A stretch of 64,000 nucleotides of DNA, taken from NCBI GenBank assembly GCA_944474755.1, contig OX104119.1:48667657-48731656 (forward strand), given 5' to 3'. The notes beneath the pieces were generated by a model that worked only from the letters and a program-made list of their open reading frames with translations, ran no database searches and was not told where the DNA came from. The translations under genes were made by a program, and so were the position numbers. Positions 10,095 to 22,300 of the stretch are shown one piece after another (the first letter of the stretch is position 1; each line of letters starts with the position of its first letter). This DNA comes from Limnoperna fortunei. Lineage: Eukaryota; Mollusca; Bivalvia; Mytilida; Modiolidae.

Positions 10095-13000
10095 TTACAA
10101 TTCGTATGTAAATCGGAGATTCGATTCCTTCATTTCATCACTGTACAGCGCATCGAATCGTTCATTCTGTGAAACAGTAAACCAGTTCTTCCAGTCGCCG
10201 ACCTCACCTGTAACACAAAAGTACAAAGGTTCAGTTCGAATATAGTATCAGCCAGCCACAAAAATAATTTTAATCACTTAATGCAGATCTCGCTTCACAC
10301 TTTCAAATCAAGTTCCGATGTCTCGCCATATTCTCATTTAAATGACTTTTTTTGCTTGTACAGATATCATAATACAGATGAGTTCAAGGTTGCTGTTTTA
10401 GGCGTTCCGATTGGATGTCGGAAACAATAAAAATCCTATAGGATATCGCGATGTGCAAGTTTTTGGTTTACGATAGAAATAGGTACTTTCATGCGCTTTT
10501 GGGAAAGTCCGTGTGATCTACCACTCTTGATAGAAGTTGTTTTTATTGTTTGCTCCACTCGCAGAAAGACATAAACCTTGTATCCCCGTGGATGAGCTGC
10601 TCCTCAGTAAAATTACTCAAAAAATAGATATGTAATATCAAACATAACTTGTTTTGACTGTTCGAATACATCAAAAGCATTTATATTTGTGCATCTTTAC
10701 GCGCAAAATTAAATTCATATGTAAATATTATGACCACTATCATACAATATATTTTTTAAGTTAATTAAGAGATGCACAAAGGCATGCTAGGATAGAACTG
10801 GTCTAATTGTCTACACTGTTCCTAAAGCTGGTCTAAATTATCACAGCTATATTACATCAAAGATATATTTTAGAAAAATGGTTGACTGAAGGTCAAAATT
10901 TCCGAGTTTAATCACTTCATTGTGCTGTCATTATTATTCTAGTGGTAAGTATCGCCATGCTTTTCGGTAATGTTTTACAGTTTATGTGTACTTACCTTTT
11001 CTGAAAAGCCGTGACTTTCCTTCTTTGTCCAGTGTTGCTGTCTCATCGATTTTGTTATTTTTCAGCTTATCAAAGCTACATTTATCAGCGATTTCTTCAG
11101 CGAATTCTTTACTGCATGGTACTTCCAGGAATTCCGCCATTTTCAAAACATTTCCAACAATATCCTGGAAAGTAACATTGAATTAAATTTTTTCATTACT
11201 TGGTAAGTAAGTAAGTAAGTAAGTAAATTTTATTGAAATAGAGACCAAACAGTGATCTATCATCAATTTTACAACATGTTTACAGGAGAAAACAAACACT
11301 ACAAAAATACATAATTACAAATGACACAATACCATGACCATAAATTTTGTGACATTACTTGGTATTAATATAACATAATACAATTTATTTGACATGAGTT
11401 TCAACAAAACAGATTCAATAATACGTAAAAGCGAGAGTTTTTGAAAGCACGAGATTTTATTGACTAATTTCTATATAGACAAAATGAAAGATTTACAAAA
11501 CAAATATTCCATCAAATATATGGGTGATACAAAATATGATCTTATTTTCTCAATATTGCCGTATCGAGACATGAGTTTCGACTAGCGCAAAATTTTCATT
11601 GATGTGAAGGAAATTAAGATTGAATAATACGTAAAGACATCATTTTTGGAAGCGCGAATTTTTTTGACTTGAACTTTCGCAAATCAGATTCCATTGTCAG
11701 AAATGTGTTGTCATGAGTTTCTTTGCCAGTGCAATTCAATTAACGTTATGCAAGCGCGAAACTTCTATTACTTGAACTAGCCATTAGATTCCATTTTTGT
11801 GACAAATAAATCAGTACAAAAGTTTGTGAAGAACAAAATTTCTTTTACTTAAACTAGCAATTTAGGTACCAAACCTTTAGTACAAATTGATATACCAAGA
11901 GGTAGCCAGGGGAAAACGTTGACAAAAAAATCTATCACCCACCTGCTTCATATCCTCAAAATACAATGTCAAAATATTATTTTTGACTAATTCTTTTTCC
12001 CAGTCTTTGCTGTATTGAAACCATCCGCCATACAATTTCACTACAACAACAAACAGCGATATTAGTTAACACAGTTATCTGGTCAGAGCTTGGAGATTAC
12101 AATATGTACTATATATGCATTACATATCGCTATTTTGCAGTATTTTCCTTTCGGTATTATTCCATCTCACTCTACTTGCGTGAGATGGGCCCATCTCAGC
12201 TCGCTGTCAAGACGTCGTTAAGAAACACTGTGACGTCACAATGTTACAAAACAGCAATAAATATATTATTTACGTGTTATGAAACTCGATGCATTTTCTC
12301 GTCATCTCATCTCAAGGCTGTCGCCCTTTGATGAGATATTGATGAGAAAACGCATCTCGTTTAAAAAAAGTAAATAATCTATAATTATACAATAGTTGCT
12401 TATATTGAGGGCATTGTCATGATATATTGAATGCACAAGCGAGAGTGGTATTGCCCAAAACATTGATAATGCCCAGCCAAATGCGAGAGCATTATCAATG
12501 CTGAAGGCAATACCACTGTTCTGAGGCTGTCAAGTATCATGGCAATGCCAGCTGTATAAGCAACTATTATATATATTTCATCAAAGAATTAAGAAACCAT
12601 GTGTCTGAGAGTGTATTATTGTATTTGTAGCTGCTTGCTGTTTGATTTGAATGTGGGCCTCATGATATATAACTGTTTGGCATTTTCGGCAGAACACAGT
12701 TTTCTAAGCTTTATGACATATTTTTTTCATTTATGTTGTACAGGTACATATATTTATTTATATAAATTAAAATTATACAGTTTTCTGTTGCTTGTTACTG
12801 GAGAGGTAACGACGTGATAACTCCCGCACGGCGTGATAATGTCCCCATGTCAAATTACTGCAGATTAATTCATAAAAGCTGACAATGTATTATCCACTAG
12901 AAACAAACATATTTCTACTGATGTGAAATAAATTTCCATAGATTATTACATTGCATTGTTCATATCGTCCGGAGTATCAGCCATATCAAGCTCGAAAGGT

Positions 13001-16000
13001 TCGCTCGAGGGCCGATACAAGACACAATGTGAAACAATTCAATGTAATAATCTAAATATCACACATTTTATCGAAACGAATCTTACACTTCGTCATAAAA
13101 ATAGATTTTGTTGTGGTAATTATATATTTCCAGAAACAGCATCACATTCTTTTACCCATCATTGATATCAGCCCGACGTCTTTGGAAACGTCATTAAGGC
13201 AATCGGATCACCTCTGTTATTTCCGCTTGATTTTATTTTTTTTTCTTTTCCGGACCCTTGACGAAAATGACCGGGAGATTTTTGGATTGATCATTAGGGC
13301 TGATACTAGGTTTCAACTTCTGGCTGTAGTGCATGGATAAATAAGTCCATATCACTGCTAAATATGTGATAAACATGAAGGGTCACACACAATTATATTT
13401 ATTTGAATAATTCTTGATTTACATTTTGAAGAAAAGATGCATTTGAACTTCATACTGTTATATTGGGTGCTTGCAGTTTCAGATGTTTGACTGACACTTT
13501 AGCAAAGTACCATAAGTGCATAATTAACGGAGACTACAGTTCATATTTTTAGATAAACTGTAAAACGCCATACAACAGTTGACTTCGTTTATTCTTTAGA
13601 TTTAAGTGTGACACTTACTATTTAATATTTTCGAAACCCTGCTGGTGATCTCAAATGTACGGATGTTCCATTGTTTATAAACTATACGTAAAGGGCCAGT
13701 CACACAGCGAAAACGCATATATCACGCACGAGTTACGCACAGAATTTTGTTTCTGCGCGGAGCGTGCGTCGTATGGGTAATTCGTCGGTGGAACGTACGT
13801 GGACCGTCAGTGATTGTAAGTGGATATGCGTCGAAGGCGGTTTGTGCGTGATTTTGAGTTTTGAACGGTTCAAAAAATTTTCCGACGCTGTGCGTTATTC
13901 ACGAGTCGGCGTGCGTAGTTTATGTGTGTAGTATGCGCGACTATGCTTTTGCGTCGGAACTGGTTCGAAACCGCGTACGTCCACGTCCGTCCACTGACGC
14001 CCCACCTTCACATCACGCATGCACCGCGCATTTATCACGTTCATTCCACTGACAATCACTTACAAAACCGAACCGTGCGCGCTCCGTCAGTGATTAATGC
14101 GTCGAACGTGCGTCGAATTTTCATGGAATACTGCACCGTATTTGCGTGGACGTGCGCGATATGTCAGTGATTCGTCAGTGATTGTAAATGATACGCGCGC
14201 GGTTCAGGCGTGATTAATGCTCGATTAGTCAGTGAATTCTACCCCCGACACCCCGAAAATTTTGTCAATTTCTCGACGCACAAGCACGCACAAACCCAAT
14301 CTGTGCGTGATTTTTCAGTGATTCGTGCGTGATCGGCTGTGTGACTGGCCCTTAACAAAGACAGAGCGTGTTTTGATGAGCTGAACTATTATCCTTACAG
14401 TGTCTTTTTCTATTTTTACGTTCGCAAACAACGGTTGCCTATTTCACCAGCCGCGTCCGTATGTTTTGCTCAATTTGGTGTTTCTACACCCTTATTGAAT
14501 TATTGAACGAACAAAATAAAACCAACACGATGAAATTTGCCTTGTGTATTTACTATAGTAGATTAACGTGAATTCGAAGAGAGTTATTCGGAACAGCCAA
14601 GTATTGATCATTAGTTTATGACCTTTTTTACACCGATAGTGGTCTCAAAGCTTTTTGAAGGACGTCATATATTAGAATGGCAATTATGAAATAGTACACA
14701 GACGCAAGTAAACTCATACCAGAGTATCTACTATGTTTATTCAGTAACCAGTCTTTCGGAAGTATTAGTATCGTACATGTGTCCTACATGTGGTTATCAC
14801 ACGATCTTTCAACATTGAGGTTGCGGTATCGAGTCTTCGGGAAGGATGTGCTCAACTCAAATCTCAATTGAACAATATTGTCAATTTTCTACCGAAGGTC
14901 GGGGTTTTTCACCGGGTACTTTGGCTTCCTTCATAAAAAAGGACGCCATGACATAGCTTTAAAAATTTAAAGTAGAAGCCGGCGTTGAATTTACAACCTC
15001 AGTACACAATTGCAATCTGAAATTGAAATAGCTGAGTTATACATACTTTCACCCATGACAAAAATTTCAAAGAACTCTGCCCACGTGGTGTTGTCCTTCA
15101 TAATCCCTTTTCCCTTTTGGTGATTATATAATGAAACGTGAAGATCTTTCGGATTTCTTTGTACATATACAATCTTTCCTTTTCCATTTCTCACCTGTGT
15201 CGGCAGATACTTGTACGGTAAGTGTGTCACAAAGAATCTAGGAGAGCTCCGACTGTTTACTGCGTTGGCGTCTGCAATGGCTTCTAACATGTTTTCTACA
15301 GTGCCAAAAGTGTTGTACTGCGTGGAATTGGAAATTAACATGGACAATATTTCATGTGTCCAGTGGGTACCTACGAAAAAAACCAAAGTATTATTCATCT
15401 TTGGTAATAAAAGGTTGGTCATTTTATTACTATTCAACAATTACTAATAATAAAATTTACTTAACATATTAAAAACCAAACCAGCAAACATAAACAAATT
15501 CCTGCTGACATCTAAACTGTATTCTAAAGTTAAGAGTATACATTTAGTACATACACAGACATTTAAGAATAGCACTAACCGGCTTTTGGAAATGAACAGA
15601 GAAAAACATCTGTTTCTCGACATTCCATATCTTTCTTTTCTTGGAATTTTTTCTCCGGTTCTGGATAAAGTCCAGGGAACGGCGGCCAAGTTATTCCTTC
15701 GTACATAAAAGGCCTACTCTTATGGAACTCTTCTTTCATCTGTTGTCTCAGTTGGGCCTTGTCTTGACTGAAAAACAATGATATCGTGAATTACCTAGCA
15801 AAAGACGGGGTAAGTGGTGGTGGTGGTAGGTGGGTGGGTGAAAGTATATCTTTTAAGTTCCAAGAAAACGAGCGCTGTAATTAAGACGTTAAACGAACTG
15901 TTACATAAAGAACTATTTGTCCGGGAAGCACAAAGTGGACTAGGCAGTACTGGGTGGGCTAAGAAATCTACTAGTAACGCTCTGATTAGCGTTTCCAGGA

Positions 16001-16292
16001 TGCACGACAGATACCGTGCTTACTATATACTTGGAAGATGATGAATTAAATCCGCCGTCCTTGTCCAAAACCCGCTTGTGCAAGACATTGGAAAATAAAG
16101 AGCAAACAAAAATGTACACGTATAAAACCGATTTTACAGTAAAATTAAAGACATGTATACATATGGTACATTTATATTAATTTTTATGACAACACATCTA
16201 GATGGAAATGACCTGTGTATACCATCCTGTCCTATAACTTTCCTAAAAAGTTCTAAACATTTTTTACAAGAACGACTGTAAATCAGTCAAAA

Positions 16293-16351
<59 letters not shown>

Positions 16352-16372
16352 ATACCTTTCCTGATCCATCAT
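10095..16372 (-). CDS. cytosolic sulfotransferase SULT-1, six exons, 302 aa
   Basis: Transfers a sulfate group from PAPS to hydroxyl or amine groups of small molecules in the cytosol; the substrate cannot be told. Exons on the minus strand: 16356-16372, 15580-15767, 15047-15370, 11943-12040, 10996-11164, 10095-10207. All have GT/AG borders and matching phases (17+188+324+98+169+113 nt). The start is MMDQES, with the fourth to sixth residues running into exon 2. Motifs: 5'-PAPS loop FPKAGTHWTHE (65-75), catalytic His118 (FVTHLPYKYLP), 3'-phosphate segment YVQRNPKDLHVS with R140 and S148, and near the C-terminus FRKGEVGDWKNWFTVSQNE, which includes the KxxxTVxxxE dimer motif. The length is normal for the family. 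Its divergent neighbour SULT-2 has the same exon plan, so the two come from one duplication. Intron 3 (about 3 kb) holds foldbacks, a DNA transposon and a SINE fragment. Confidence 0.93.
11196..11226. repeat. (GTAA)n microsatellite
   Basis: About seven GTAA units directly upstream of exon 5 of SULT-1 in its intron 4. Confidence 0.85.
12291..12350. repeat. short imperfect palindrome
   Basis: GCATTTTCTCGTCATCTCAT on the left pairs with ATGAGATATTGATGAGAAAA and CGC on the right with gaps. It lies next to foldback element 2 and may be a worn relative. Confidence 0.5.
12381..12574. repeat. foldback element 2 (long palindrome)
   Basis: Arms of about 95 bp meet near 12477. TAGTTGCTTATATTGAGGGC on the left matches the reverse complement of the right end (GCCAGCTGTATAAGCAACTA) with a few changes, and GTGGTATTGCC pairs with GGCAATACCAC closer to the centre. 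It lies in SULT-1 intron 3. Confidence 0.85.
12937..13056. repeat. foldback element 3
   Basis: TAGATTATTACATTGCATTG (12939 on) pairs with CAATTCAATGTAATAATCTA (13035-13054). The centre is CG-rich (CTCGAAAGGTTCGCTCGAG). The inner parts of the arms match only in patches. Confidence 0.7.
13691..14353. mobile_element. CpG-rich non-autonomous DNA transposon with terminal inverted repeats
   Basis: The element begins AAGGGCCAGTCACACAGC and ends with the exact reverse complement GCTGTGTGACTGGCCCTT. The 663 bp between are full of CG and CGT/ACG steps (GTGCGT, ACGCAC, CAGTGATT repeated many times), unlike the AT-rich surroundings. It has no transposase frame. The superfamily is not certain because no target duplication is clear (flanks GTA | and | AAC). 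Open frames of 60-80 codons inside are a by-product of its base composition. Confidence 0.8.
14798..14970 (+). mobile_element. 5'-truncated tRNA-derived SINE
   Basis: Starts inside the head (CAACATTGAGGTTGCGG), keeps TACCGAAGGTCGGGG and the GACGCCATGACATAGC tail domain. Located in SULT-1 intron 3. Confidence 0.8.
16285..16354. repeat. (AAAT)n microsatellite
   Basis: About 17 uninterrupted AAAT units directly beside the donor of SULT-1 exon 1, so the intron starts inside the repeat. Confidence 0.95.
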
Positions 16373-17395
16373 GTAATTACACAACTATACTAACTGTGTA
16401 TAACTTGCTTCCCCTGTGTTGATTATAATTTACATCTATTTATAGTGAACATGTTCTATTTTATAACGACATTCCACCTTCTCACCTCGTACTTTTTCCA
16501 GCTTTTCACCGCATGTGTTGCAATAGGTGGAACGATATGTCAGCGAAATGAGGTCATACTGCAACGAAACCCATAAATTGCAAGAAGATCTATTTGTCGT
16601 ATCAGCTATTCCTTCAAGACTTCCGCATTTACCTGGTCAATATTTACAAAATTTTGTTTATGTAAACATTGAACTTAACTATGGACATTATTTGCCCGAT
16701 TAAATATAAGGCTAATATTGTATAAACAACATTTTATCAATTTATTTCATTTCGGTTTCTATTTCTTACAATTTATTTCGTTTCGTCCTTGTTTTGTTTC
16801 TAATTTTATAACCAACTTTGTTTGTGTGAGTTTTGTTCATTACATGTATGAGGTAAATATTTTAGTATGGTTATAATGACACAATATATAATAAAAATTG
16901 CTGACAGCAATTGGCTTAACGATTGTTTGAATGGAATTTTTCACCATGCACTGTCAGCAATTTTTAAGAATGGCGTTCAGATTTTATCGGGGTATGTCAA
17001 TGCGCATTTTGATTTTGGTATAAATTTTCGTTAATGTCATTTATCGGTGCAAGGAGCGTGGCACTTTCCAAACATTTTACCAGTCAGGTTATTCGTACTA
17101 TAACCTTTTAGATACAGGTCTGTGGACGGAGATATTGAAAACCCACCCTATTCATATATATTTTCGGACCTTATAAAACAGGAACTAATCATATATTTGA
17201 ATCATTAAATCAGATCTATTCATATATTTTACTACCCGCACATCCCCATTGACAAAATAGTCCATTCACTACCAAAATGATCAAGTGATGTTAGTGCAAC
17301 ACTTTATTTGTAAAATATCTGTGGTTCAGATAGGCTTAACATGCTTCAGATGAGAATGGAGGCATGGATATATTAAGATAATTTACAACTACCCA
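16373..17395. other. upstream region of SULT-1, nothing else recognised
   Basis: The 2.99 kb between the divergent start codons of SULT-1 and SULT-2 begins here. The promoters of both genes must lie within it, or in leader exons not seen, but no core promoter motif could be placed with confidence. Confidence 0.4.
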
Positions 17396-17462
17396 ATGAT
17401 ATATTTTTCAATGAAAAAAGCTACCTATAATAGGGAGCTTTTTTCATTGAAAAATATATCAT
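17396..17462. repeat. foldback element 4 (perfect 27-bp arms)
   Basis: 17396-17422 (ATGATATATTTTTCAATGAA...) is the exact reverse complement of 17436-17462. The loop is 13 nt and itself nearly palindromic (CCTATAATAGG). It is a very stable hairpin between the two sulfotransferase genes. Confidence 0.95.
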
Positions 17463-17840
17463 ATATTTTGGAGAGGCAAATAAAGTGACCCATTCCGGCC
17501 GCACGTCCGTATTACCCTATATCCCTATAAATACCAAGTTACCCACCCCACCCACCTCCCCCACCCGATAAAATAACCTTAAGCTAGGAACGGCTTCAGT
17601 ACATTTTAATCAAATCAAGTTACACCGGCAGTTGTTTGGTCCCCTTTTTACTGTCGCCGTAAAGCTTCACAGACATAAACAAAAAGGGGAGCAAGTGATA
17701 CATTTAATTTTAGTAGATAGTTGTATGTTCAAACTATATAGATACACATGTTGATGACGTAATAGATTACAAACATTACCCACACTTACGTAATGAATAG
17801 ACACGTGTTAATAGATTACAAACACACCAAAGACTGAAAA

Positions 17841-17986
17841 CCGATATATACAGAATATAAGGCAATTGGTTTTTGGTAGTGGCTTTCTCACGGTACATCT
17901 CAGGTGAGCCCGTTAGGGCGAACCTGAGATATCACCGTGAGAAAGCCACTACCTAAAACCAATTGCCTTATATTTTGTTTATCGGT
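17841..17986. repeat. foldback element 5 (arms about 65 bp)
   Basis: GGCAATTGGTTTTTGGTAGT at 17861 pairs with ACTACCTAAAACCAATTGCC at the right. The arms run from ACCGATA to TCAGGT and back to TATCGGT, around a loop GAGCCCGTTAGGGCGA. The arms are nearly identical. Confidence 0.93.
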
Positions 17987-17999
17987 AATTTATAACTAA

Positions 18000-19364
18000 A
18001 AATATATCTTTATGAAATTCCATGCAAAAATTCTAAAAAATTACAGAATCAATCTGTTTTTCAAAACAATTTCAAAGAGACTATTTTGTCGGAGTGATCT
18101 GTGAAAAACGGAGTGCTACGTTATTTAACGTCGACGTCATTCAACTGGAATGTGGCGTAATGAATGGACGTTTATTTCATTGATTCTGTGTGTATGGTTA
18201 CAAAGCAAGTCATTTTTAAGACTTTATGTAATAGTTTGTGAATGAGAATCCTTTATTTTACTCTTAATTATAATATGGGGTGTAAAACTTTATGTTTTTA
18301 ATATTTTGCTCTTTGACAACTGTATTATTTCAATTTTTTGTGCCAACGTTTCTGACCGATTTTCCAATGGAGTGTCAGTTTCACTTTTCTATATTTTGTA
18401 TTTTATATCGTTATCATTTCTGGTAACTGTATGGTGCTGTGTTATTTTTAATTTTCAGTACCTTGCAGTGGTCAGGGGAGATACGATTTACACGTCATTT
18501 ATTTAGAAATTCCAATTTTAATTGAAATGCATTGCCATTGATGTACAGCATGTAATGAGTTGTAGGTTCTTGTGTAGGTCGAATTTTACTACCGTAATGA
18601 TCCTATTATAATTTTGTGATTTGTCGGATTTACAAAAAAAATGACGAGGTTATTCGCAACTTCTTCTGGCTAATGAACAATCAATAATCGGGATTTTTCA
18701 CTTCACTGTTGAATTTTGATGTTTGTGCAATTCAAAGAGTTTTGTTCAGATTATTTAAAGTGTATGATTGTTAGCAAGCTGCCAAAACGTGACTCGTGTG
18801 GTCGAGAACGGAGGGCAGAGAATATTTTTGAAATCGTTAAAACAAAAGAGCGCGGTAGGGGGGTCCATACTACAAGCAGACGACTGACGTATGCTAAATT
18901 TCTAGAAAAAATTGTAATATTTGATTTGTTGTTTTTGTTTTTGTTTTTTTGGTTCTTTTTCATTTTGGGGAAGGGGGTTATTAGATCGTGTTTTATTTTA
19001 TCTTTCCTTTGTTTATTTTTGAACATTCTGTTAGTTACTGTGACGTAATCATTTTTAGATTCCTCCGCCAATAGTCACGCATGCCCGGTAATGAACTGCC
19101 TGATATTTTTTGTATCACGGCTAGTATGCTGAGACAAGCATTATCAGTTGGAACACATCAAAGGAAAATAACACAAATTACCGATAAACAAACATTACAT
19201 AATATTATTATTGTTGTCATACAAATAATCCTATATGTAGTTAGTTATGTGTAGTTTTAATGACTTGAAATGAGACATTGTTATTTCACAGGTAAACACT
19301 TGACCTTTTTAAACCATAAAATCACCACTGTCACAGCTGTTGTTTGTATGTTTATTTTATAAAG
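18000..19364. other. upstream region of SULT-2, nothing else recognised
   Basis: Open frames of about 110 codons overlap on both strands at 18716-19071. They are low-complexity (K/N or F/L rich) and I do not take them as genes. Confidence 0.4.
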
Positions 19365-22300
19365 ATGGACGAAGCAAAAATAAAGTAAGTTTACTTATTG
19401 TCGTATATATGGTGAACTACTAAATGAATTTTCATGTATCTGTAATATTAATTACAACTATATGTGTATTACAGATGTTTTCATTTTAATCTTTATTGCT
19501 ATTTTGGCTTCCGGCTACAGTTGGTAATGAGGGTGCAGGTAAACTCGTACCTCGACCAACTCGTACCCTACCAACTCGTACATCTACCAACTCGTACCTT
19601 TGCATTGAATATTCTTAATAAAAATATATATTATATATTAGATCACAAGTATTTTAAAATATTCGAACTTTTTACAAATATTTTATAGAAAGGGATCCAA
19701 TTATTATTTTAAATTGTCCTTTAATAACGAACGCTTATTTTTCTTGTGCATGTACTTAATAATTTCAGTTTTTATTTTTAAAAAATCCAAAGCTACACGA
19801 CTGTAAAAACTGGTCTGGAGATCAAAGTTAAGAGTAAAGACAACACATATTTTCCATAAACCAATCATAGTGAAATTGAATGCGATGACAATATAAAATC
19901 AAAAAGAATTTATGGAAATTTTTACTTTGCCATGGACTCTTCGTGTGTAATATGTTCACGTGCAGTTCGTTTGCAACAGCATCCATTAATCATCTCCTGT
20001 GACTTTTGCAGTTCATTGACTCACAGAACATTCACTCGAAAGGTTTTTTTGAATTAGCATGCAGATAAAATTTTGAATGTCTATAGACTTGAGATTTTAG
20101 ATTTTTTTCAAGTTTTTTTATCGATTATACACTTTCGCTGTTTATTCAATTAAAAAATTTATTTTTTGTTTTGACTATTTTATTAATATTGCATTAAAAC
20201 GAAACACTATATTTTATGGCATACGTTATTTCGAATTCATACTGCTATCCTTGTAGAGAGTACAACAGAATAGCAGAAGAGATTAATAAAAATTCAGGCC
20301 CTTTCCGGTACGACGATATATTATGGCCACCTATGCCGGGAATATATCCTGACCCAGAAAGAAAGTTCCAAGAAATACGTGACTTAGAGTGCAGAGAATC
20401 AGACGTTTTTGTATGCTCATTTCCGAAAACTGGTAAGAATTTATATTGCTTAACTTTATAGAAACATTTTAAACAAAGTTAAGAAAATCAGTACCCTTTA
20501 AATCAGTTAAAACATTTCTTCGATTAAAATCTGCAAAATGTTATATGAACACAATAAGATTTAATTCTCTTGATGTTTTGTGTGTTTGCAGTCAAGCATA
20601 AAAGGCCTCGGGGCTAGATTGTTAAGGTAGTAAGACAACTATTGATCGCGTGTCTGTCAACTATGAGGTTACGATTTCACGTTTTACCGTGGCAAATGTG
20701 CTTGACTCTAATGTTAATTAACTAAGATTGCTATTTTTCTAACCGAAGATCGTTTTTTTTCTCCAATTTTAATTGACTAGGATTGCCAGTATTCATACCG
20801 AAGGTCGGGGTTTTACTCCGGCTACTCTGGCTTTCTTCCCCCCCCCCCCCCATAAAACCTTGACGCCATGATATTGCTGAAAAAATGTTGAAAGTGACGT
20901 TAAACTACCTTAAACAAATAGCAATCCAGAAAATAACTGTCGTCAGAAATATAACATGCATATGCTTGTGTTTCTTAGGAACAAACTGGACTCACGAGGT
21001 TCTGTCAATGTTGCTTTGTCAATCCACCGAGTACAATCTGACTAACCCATCCAATACATTCTTGGAAGTGTTGTCGGACAAAGAAAAGGTTAAAAAGATG
21101 GAGTCTCCGAGGCTCTTTATAACGCATGTTCCATTCAAGTATCTACCAAGCCAGCTACGACATGGAAAGGGAAAAATCGTTTATGTTCAAAGAAATCCAA
21201 AAGATGTTTTTGTTTCATATTTTAATTTTTACAAATCGAAAGCGACTTTGGGAAAAGAAATGAAATGGGAAGATTTCTATGAACAAACAATCCTCGGAGA
21301 AGGTTGGTAATTACAAACGTAATAGCATATATAATAACAGGAATTTCAATATTAGAATAAGTCCCTTCTCTTGAATAATCGTGCTTTTACATGAATAGTA
21401 ATACAAGAATACATGATGGATGGATTGATTGATTGATTCATTGATTGAATGTTTCATTAACGTCCAGCGAGCATTTTTGAGGTCGAGTACAAGTTAGCAA
21501 ACAATTGTCAATGGATTATAGGTCTGAACCAACGGGAACAAAATGTTGTCTTCCATTAAAAAGTATGAAGTAAAGACAGATGTTTTTGTTGTGGATACCT
21601 TGACATTACCCTATTTAATAGGAGTCTAAACATGCAAAGCGATTGGCGACGCCAAACACGCCCAATGATTTCATAAAGGGAAGTAAAAGATTTAATTAAT
21701 TAGTTAATTAATTAATTAAATAATAGTGATACAGGTATATAAATGAATATTAATTAATATAATTAATGCATTATGTGTTATTTCTCTATTTTGTTTGTAT
21801 ATATGTTTATTCTGTGTATTTATTTATTATTACTAGTTATCTATCATCTATATTTCCTTGCGATTTTTTCTCGAATATACTCAAAAAGCCACAGATCTCA
21901 CATTCCATATCCTTGCTTGGAATCTATTTACATTTGGTTATGATATATACATGTAAATCATCAGATAATTCGTCTTTATTTTTCTAATTAATAATTACAA
22001 AAAACCATTAAAATAACTGAGATTTTGGCTAACAATAGAATTTGAGTTGTCTTTCTTTGACTTAATTATGATATGTCTGTGCCATTGTTTAATGTTACCA
22101 TGGAGAGGATCTATATAAAATATGTTTAAATCAAATCAACACGCCCAAGCCCTTATGCGGATAAGAAAGCTCAAATCTAACCTTAATTTTGAAGGATTGC
22201 TAGTATTCTTTGAGTCGGAGTTTTTACAACATGTAACTGCACTAATACGCCAGCATAAAGCTAAAATATTGCTAAATGTTGCGTTAAACACCATTCGGGC

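Noticed and set aside
13861..14170. Open frames of 63 and 82 codons
   Set aside because: They lie wholly within the CpG-rich transposon and have no protein-like pattern.
18716..19071. Overlapping frames of 106-110 codons on both strands
   Set aside because: Low-complexity K/N- and F/L-rich text in opposite frames of the same bases; no splice or start context.
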